Shown one piece after another: positions 11,253 to 15,516 of a DNA stretch of 15,516 nt; positions within the stretch are counted from its first letter, which is position 1, and every line of letters starts with the position of its first letter. The notes beneath the pieces are model-generated. The model was not told the origin of the DNA. It searched no databases and saw nothing but the letters and a program-made list of their open reading frames with translations. This DNA is from VFJL01 sp043752345 (lineage in GTDB: Bacteria > Pseudomonadota > Gammaproteobacteria > Burkholderiales > Nitrosomonadaceae): positions 1 through 15,516 of the forward strand of contig JAYUYT010000042.1 in the NCBI GenBank assembly GCA_043752345.1, written 5' to 3'. The translations under genes were made by a program, and so were the position numbers.

Positions 11253-11866
11253 CGACAACAGCGGGTAGTTTATTTATCATCAGTGCACCTTCCGGCGCCG
11301 GGAAGACCAGCTTGGTAAGAGCGCTGCTGCGGACTGATGTCGAGCTGAGTCTGTCCATTTCATACACCTCGCGCCCGCCGCGTCCCGAAGAAATGAACGG
11401 ACGTGACTACCATTTCGTCAGCCGGGAAGTTTTTGAACAAATGCTGGAACGCGGCGAGTTCCTGGAAAGCGCGGAAGTTTATGGGAATTACTACGGTACC
11501 TCGCAGGAATGGATCAACCAGGCCATTTCCTCAGGCCGGGATATCCTGCTGGAAATCGATAGTCAGGGTGCGCAACAGGTGCGCGGGGTGTTTCCCAAGG
11601 CGGTGGGAGTTTTCATTCTGCCGCCGTCGCTGGCGGTACTGGAGACGCGGCTGCATAACCGTGGGCAGGACAGCCCGGAAGTAATCGCACGGCGCGTGGC
11701 TGCCGCGCGTGAAGAGATCGGCCATGTGAGCGAATATGATTATGTTATCATCAACGAAGAGCTGGACAAGGCGCTCGGCGATTTTTTCTGCATTGTCCAG
11801 GCCGAGCGCATGAGAATGGCGAGGCAGCTCGCTTGTTATCATGATTTGGTAACGCAGTTCGGCTAG
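11249..11866 (+). CDS. gmk: Guanylate kinase
   Basis: 205 residues from the ATG at 11249, matching the usual 200-210. It phosphorylates GMP to GDP with ATP, feeding GTP and (p)ppGpp pools. The P-loop is APSGAGKT (13-20). The GMP-binding region includes SYTSRPPRPEE and GRDYHFV, with VYGNYYGTS after it; the lid and base-contact segment includes EIDSQGAQQVR. An in-frame GTG at 11198 would add 17 residues translated from the tandem repeat and is rejected. The ribosome site is weak (GGATTCGAT before the ATG). The gmk-rpoZ-spoT order is the standard one; rpoZ begins 117 nt later. Confidence 0.96.
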   Translation: MTTTAGSLFIISAPSGAGKTSLVRALLRTDVELSLSISYTSRPPRPEEMNGRDYHFVSREVFEQMLERGEFLESAEVYGNYYGTSQEWINQAISSGRDILLEIDSQGAQQVRGVFPKAVGVFILPPSLAVLETRLHNRGQDSPEVIARRVAAAREEIGHVSEYDYVIINEELDKALGDFFCIVQAERMRMARQLACYHDLVTQFG

Positions 11867-11912
11867 AACGCCCTACCAGAAACAGGCGGTTTTGTTGCAT
11901 CCTCTGCATACC

Positions 11913-11940
11913 TTGCCTGCCGCCATTTTTGTTGTAATCT
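11913..11940 (+). promoter_or_regulatory. Possible promoter of rpoZ-spoT
   Basis: TTGCCT (11913-11918) and TAATCT (11935-11940) are separated by 16 bp in the gmk-rpoZ gap, 44 nt before the rpoZ ATG. Both hexamers deviate from consensus, so this is tentative; read-through from gmk is equally possible. Confidence 0.35.
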
Positions 11941-11983
11941 TTCTGCACCACTGTTGTTGACACACTTTCTTGGGAGAAACACC

Positions 11984-12190
11984 ATGGCACGCATTACTGT
12001 TGACGATTGTCTGAAAAGAATTCCGAACCGTTTCGAAATGACCCTAGTCGCGACCATACGCGCAAGGCAGCTCTCGATCGGTGGCTCCCCCATGGTGGAA
12101 TCAGCGCGCGACAAACCTACCGTGGTTGCCCTGCGCGAAGTGGCTCAGGGGAAGGTGGGAATAGAAGTTCTCGACGCGAGATACATATAA
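11984..12190 (+). CDS. rpoZ: RNA polymerase omega subunit
   Basis: 68 residues from the ATG at 11984, with GGGAG seven bases before it. Omega assists assembly of the beta' subunit into core RNA polymerase and forms part of ppGpp site 1. The N-terminus MARITVDDCLKRIPNRFEM is diagnostic, followed by VATIRARQLSIGG and DKPTVVALREVAQGKVG. An in-frame ATG at 11954 would add ten residues without a ribosome site and is rejected. The gene is followed by spoT after 60 nt, a widely conserved pairing that places a ppGpp-binding polymerase subunit with the enzyme that controls ppGpp. Confidence 0.97.
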   Translation: MARITVDDCLKRIPNRFEMTLVATIRARQLSIGGSPMVESARDKPTVVALREVAQGKVGIEVLDARYI

Positions 12191-12250
12191 TTCTAGCCCG
12201 AGGCGCGTCGATAAATCCAGAGGTTCCTTAACCGAATAAAGGAAATCCCA

Positions 12251-14398
12251 ATGCGAGCACGAGGCTTGCCGGATACCCCCGCCGCTACTCTGTCCGATGC
12301 GGAACCTCTGTTCAATGAATTGTCCGGTTACCTCAAATCGGAAGATATCTCTCAGCTCCGGAACGCCTATCTTTTCAGTCAAAGCGCCCATTCCGGGCAG
12401 TTCCGCAAATCCGGCGAACCTTACATTTCCCATCCACTGGCGGTAGCCGGCATACTCGGCAGGCTGCACCTGGATAGTCAGACGCTGACTGCCGCACTGC
12501 TGCACGACGTGATGGAGGATACCCACATCTCCAAAACCGAGATCAGCGAAAGATTCGGCAAGCCGGTGGCAGAACTGGTGGATGGCGTTTCCAAGCTCGA
12601 CAAGATCGAATTCCAGACCCAGGCGGATGCCCAGGCAGAAAATTTTCGCAAGATGCTGCTGGCGATGTCTCAGGATGTCCGCGTCATACTCATCAAACTG
12701 GCGGACCGGTTGCACAACATGCGTACGCTGGAGGTGTTGGAGCCGGAAAAACGCCGCCGCATCGCCCGTGAAACCATGGAGATCTACGCTCCCATTTCTC
12801 ACCGCCTGGGACTCAACAGTATCTTCCAGGAATTGCAGGAGCTCAGCTTTCGCTATCTTTATCCGGTCCGCTACCGGGTTCTGGCCAAAGCCACCAAAGC
12901 GGCGCGCGGCAATCGCCGCGAAGTGGTGGATAAAATTCTTAACGACATGGGGCAGCGCCTGCAGGATGCAGGGCTGGATGCAAAGGTGAGCGGGCGGGAA
13001 AAACAGCTCTACAGCATTTACAAAAAAATGCTGGAGAAGCACCTCTCATTTTCTGAAGTACTCGACATTTACGGTTTCCGTGTCATCGTCAAGGACATGC
13101 CTGCGTGCTACGTGGCGCTGGGCACACTGCACAGCCTGTACAAACCCATTCCCGGGAAATTCAAGGACTACATCGCGATTCCCAAGGCGAACGGTTACCA
13201 GTCATTGCACAGTACGTTATTCGGACCTTACGGTACCCCCATTGAAGTGCAGATTCGCACTGCCGAGATGCACCGGATCGCTGAAGCTGGTGTTGCTTCG
13301 CATTGGCTCTACAAGAGCGCCGATAACAATTTCAATGATCTGCACATGAAAACTCACCAGTGGCTGCAAAGCTTGCTGGAAACCCTGAGCGATTCCACTG
13401 ACTCCCTGGAATTCCTGGAACATCTGAAAGTTGATCTGTTTCCCGGCGAAGTTTACGTATTTACGCCGCAAGGCAGAATACTGGCGCTGCCCAAAGAATC
13501 GACTGCGGTGGACTTTGCCTATGCAGTGCATACCGACATCGGCGACCGCTGCATGGCGGTGAAAATAAACGGCGAAAATGCGCCGCTACGCACCAAACTC
13601 AGGAGCGGGGACCATGTGGAAATCATCACCGCGCCGCACGCAAAACCCAATCCTGCATGGCTTGCTTATGTGGTCACCGGCAAAGCGCGTTCGCATATCC
13701 GCCACTTCCTTAAGACCATGCAATATGAGGAGCTGGCGAAATTGGGCGAACGCTTGTTGAATCAGGCGATGCTGTCGCTCAAGATTGATCCGGCGAGCAT
13801 AAGCGCTGCACAGTGGCAGAAACTGGCCCGCGATAGCGGCGCCAAGTCGAAAAAAGAATTGCTCGCGGATATGGTGCTGGGCAAACATCTGCCGGCAGTG
13901 GTGTCCAAGCGCCTGCTATCGCCGGGGAAGGCGACACCCAAGACAAATGGTATGGGCGGCGCTGTTACCATACTGGGTACCGAAGGCATGGCAGTGCAGT
14001 TTGCCAAGTGTTGCCGCCCGATCCCGGGCGATCTCATCGTTGGCTTCATCAAGAAAGATCAGGGATTGGTGATTCATACTCGCGACTGTTCGGTGATCGC
14101 CAAAATGCACAGTAATCCGGATAACTGGCTGGATGTGACGTGGGACAAAAACATCACCAGGCTGTTCGAGGTTAGCGTCAAAATGGTGGCGGCCAACCAA
14201 CGCGGCGTATTGGCCAAGGTGGCGGCAGAAATCGCCAAAGCCGGTTCCAATATCGATAATGTTGCCGTGGAAGGCGAGGGTGCCTATACCACCATGCATT
14301 TTACCCTGCAGGTCAGTAACCGCTCGCACCTCGCACAGGTAATGCGCGGCCTCAGGCACATCCGGGAAGTGGTAAAAATCACCCGGGTAAAGAGTTAG
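12251..14398 (+). CDS. spoT: Bifunctional (p)ppGpp synthetase/hydrolase SpoT
   Basis: 715 residues. It hydrolyses and probably makes (p)ppGpp, the stringent-response alarmone. The HD hydrolase domain has the expected metal ligands: His61 (HPLAV), His85-Asp86 (LLHDVMED) and Asp152 (LADRLHNMRT). The synthetase domain shows YGFRVIV, DYIAIPKANGYQSLHS and EVQIRTAEMH. The charge motif in it is KFKD (303-306), basic like RFKD/RVKD of Rel/SpoT and unlike acidic EFDD of RelA, so it belongs to the SpoT/Rel class. The C-terminal part has a TGS domain (from about 398), the conserved Cys pair 587-588, and an ACT domain (about 639-712). A good AAAGGAAA precedes the ATG. It is cotranscribed with rpoZ and convergent with metH. 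Confidence 0.96.
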   Translation: MRARGLPDTPAATLSDAEPLFNELSGYLKSEDISQLRNAYLFSQSAHSGQFRKSGEPYISHPLAVAGILGRLHLDSQTLTAALLHDVMEDTHISKTEISERFGKPVAELVDGVSKLDKIEFQTQADAQAENFRKMLLAMSQDVRVILIKLADRLHNMRTLEVLEPEKRRRIARETMEIYAPISHRLGLNSIFQELQELSFRYLYPVRYRVLAKATKAARGNRREVVDKILNDMGQRLQDAGLDAKVSGREKQLYSIYKKMLEKHLSFSEVLDIYGFRVIVKDMPACYVALGTLHSLYKPIPGKFKDYIAIPKANGYQSLHSTLFGPYGTPIEVQIRTAEMHRIAEAGVASHWLYKSADNNFNDLHMKTHQWLQSLLETLSDSTDSLEFLEHLKVDLFPGEVYVFTPQGRILALPKESTAVDFAYAVHTDIGDRCMAVKINGENAPLRTKLRSGDHVEIITAPHAKPNPAWLAYVVTGKARSHIRHFLKTMQYEELAKLGERLLNQAMLSLKIDPASISAAQWQKLARDSGAKSKKELLADMVLGKHLPAVVSKRLLSPGKATPKTNGMGGAVTILGTEGMAVQFAKCCRPIPGDLIVGFIKKDQGLVIHTRDCSVIAKMHSNPDNWLDVTWDKNITRLFEVSVKMVAANQRGVLAKVAAEIAKAGSNIDNVAVEGEGAYTTMHFTLQVSNRSHLAQVMRGLRHIREVVKITRVKS

Positions 14399-14415
14399 TC
14401 CAGTCCCGTTCTGCT

Positions 14416-14435
14416 GCCGGGTTTACGTAACCGGC
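14416..14435. terminator. Hairpin between convergent spoT and metH
   Basis: GCCGG and CCGGC flank GTTTACGTAA; the stem extends to seven base pairs if one G bulges. It lies 18 nt after the spoT stop and abuts the metH stop. No U-tract follows on either strand, so any termination would be weak or factor-assisted. Confidence 0.4.
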
Positions 14436-15516
14436 TTATCGCTCATACACCAGCACCGGCGCCAGCCACATTTCCGTTTCTTCCAGCGTCCAGCCTTTGC
14501 GCTTGGCGTAATCGGCTACTTGATCCCTGTCTATTTTGCCAACGGCAAAATAATCAGCCTCGGGGTGAGAGAAATAGAAACCCGACACTGCTGCAGTCGG
14601 CACCATGGCATAAGATTCGGTGATGATGATGCCGGCATTCTCCGGCGCTCGCAGCAGTTCAAACAACGGCCCTTTCTCGGTGTGGTCGGGGCAGGCCGGG
14701 TAGCCGGGCGCAGGGCGGATGCCGCGATATTCTTCATTGACGAGCTGCTCGGTATCCAGGGTTTCATCCTTGGCGTAACCCCAGAACTCGCGCCGTACCC
14801 GCCAGTGCATGTGTTCGGCGAAGGCTTCCGCCAGGCGGTCAGCCAGTGCTTTCAGCATGATGGCACCGTAATCGTCATGCGCTTCTTCATAAGCCTTGAC
14901 GCGTGCGTCGATGCCGAATCCGGCCGCAACGGCAAATGCGCCGATGGCATCGCGCACACCGGATTCCTTGGGAGCAATGAAATCTGCCAAACATAGATTG
15001 GGGCGCCCTCCCGGTTTCAGGGTTTGCTGTCGCAGGTTGTGGAAAGTCATCGCCACTTTGGTGCGGGATTTGTCGGCATAAATTTCGATGTCGTCGTGGT
15101 TCACCGAATTGGCGGGAAACATACCAACCACGGCATTGGCGGAAAGCCATTTCTGCTCGATGATCTTCTTCAGCATGGCCTGAGCATCGCGCAGCAGGTT
15201 GCTGGCAGCTTCGCCCACCACTTCATCCTGCAGAATCGCCGGATAGCGCCCGGACAGTTCCCACGCCTGAAAGAACGGAGTCCAGTCGATGTAGGGCACC
15301 AGCTTTTCCAGCGGATAATTGCGCAGCGATCTGACGCCGATGAAATCCGGTTCAGGCGGGGTGTAGTTCTGCCAATCGGTCTTCAGCGCATTTTTGCGCG
15401 CTTCCGCAATCGACAGCATCGGCGACTGTCCTTTCTTGTTCTTGTGCTGGGTGCGAACTTTTTCATATTCCGCCTGGATATCGCGCACATAATCCGCCTG
15501 CAGATCCTGCGACAGC
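14436..15516 (-). CDS. metH: Methionine synthase (cobalamin-dependent), C-terminal part
   Basis: About 360 residues are visible; the 5' end lies beyond the window, and the frame stays open to its edge (LSQDLQADYVRDIQAEYEKVR before the GTG at 15488, which is internal). MetH transfers methyl from 5-methyl-THF to homocysteine via cobalamin and is about 1,230 residues in E. coli. This piece is the activation domain, which binds S-adenosylmethionine for reductive reactivation of oxidised cobalamin. Its signature RPAPGYPACPDHTEK is present, preceded by EEYRGI, and TDWQNYTPPEPDFIGV marks the domain entry. Folate, homocysteine and cobalamin domains are not visible. In some bacteria this domain is a separate gene, which the window cannot exclude. 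The gene converges on spoT, 37 nt apart. Confidence 0.93.
   Translation of the reverse strand, partial: LSQDLQADYVRDIQAEYEKVRTQHKNKKGQSPMLSIAEARKNALKTDWQNYTPPEPDFIGVRSLRNYPLEKLVPYIDWTPFFQAWELSGRYPAILQDEVVGEAASNLLRDAQAMLKKIIEQKWLSANAVVGMFPANSVNHDDIEIYADKSRTKVAMTFHNLRQQTLKPGGRPNLCLADFIAPKESGVRDAIGAFAVAAGFGIDARVKAYEEAHDDYGAIMLKALADRLAEAFAEHMHWRVRREFWGYAKDETLDTEQLVNEEYRGIRPAPGYPACPDHTEKGPLFELLRAPENAGIIITESYAMVPTAAVSGFYFSHPEADYFAVGKIDRDQVADYAKRKGWTLEETEMWLAPVLVYER

Noticed and set aside
15486..15488. GTG at 15488 as the metH start
   Set aside because: The frame remains open upstream with family-like sequence, so the gene is cut off by the window edge.

Overview
The window looks like a chromosomal core region of a betaproteobacterium, probably a Nitrosomonadales-type organism. 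The evidence is the gene order (rph | rdgB-hemW, yicC-gmk-rpoZ-spoT, thiS-thiG-trmB, rapZ, ubiX), the protein family signatures, and a base composition that looks moderately GC-rich by eye. The taxon is an inference; no rRNA is present. Nearly every gene is housekeeping. The unusual content lies between genes, where several repeat families and small insertions have reshaped gene ends.

Layout. 1-595: 3' part of rapZ. 707-1321: ubiX (flavin prenyltransferase), convergent with the 5-formyltetrahydrofolate cyclo-ligase gene (1328-1954, minus). 2042-2184: a 143-bp MITE-like palindromic element whose right end supplies the last three codons and the stop of mutY (2172-3230, minus). tRNA-Gly(CCC) (3250-3323, minus) lies only 19 nt upstream of mutY. 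3535-4581 (minus): an unrecognised membrane-anchored protein that looks lower in GC than its neighbours. Its segment is bracketed by two inverted 42-bp near-identical copies of a sigma70-type promoter, one firing outward into the tRNA and the other outward towards thiS. 4862-5999: thiS and thiG (thiazole synthesis), then trmB (tRNA m7G46 methyltransferase).

6861-10096 is a minus-strand block, rph -> GIY-YIG gene -> rdgB -> hemW. The rph/rdgB/hemW neighbourhood is interrupted by about 609 bp (8743-9351). This insert holds a small GIY-YIG nuclease gene and a cluster of REP-like repeats with the core TTCGACAGGCTCAGG, and it is flanked by a perfect 13-bp direct repeat containing the first codons of rdgB. 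The same REP-like family recurs between thiS and thiG and between trmB and hemW.

10278-14398 is the plus-strand run yicC-gmk-rpoZ-spoT: RNA turnover, GMP kinase, the RNA polymerase omega subunit and (p)ppGpp metabolism. A four-unit 14-bp tandem repeat lies between yicC and gmk. The window ends inside metH (minus), of which only the C-terminal activation-domain part is visible.

Functional links: gmk, rpoZ and spoT connect guanine nucleotide supply, (p)ppGpp and RNA polymerase. rdgB and mutY are nucleotide-pool and DNA oxidation/deamination defences. rph, yicC, trmB and tRNA-Gly belong to RNA maturation. thiS/thiG, the folate cyclo-ligase, metH, ubiX and hemW belong to cofactor metabolism. No CRISPR array, phage or clear defence system was seen. 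The best leads for something undescribed are the GIY-YIG/REP insertion, the duplicated outward-facing promoters, and the MITE that ends mutY.
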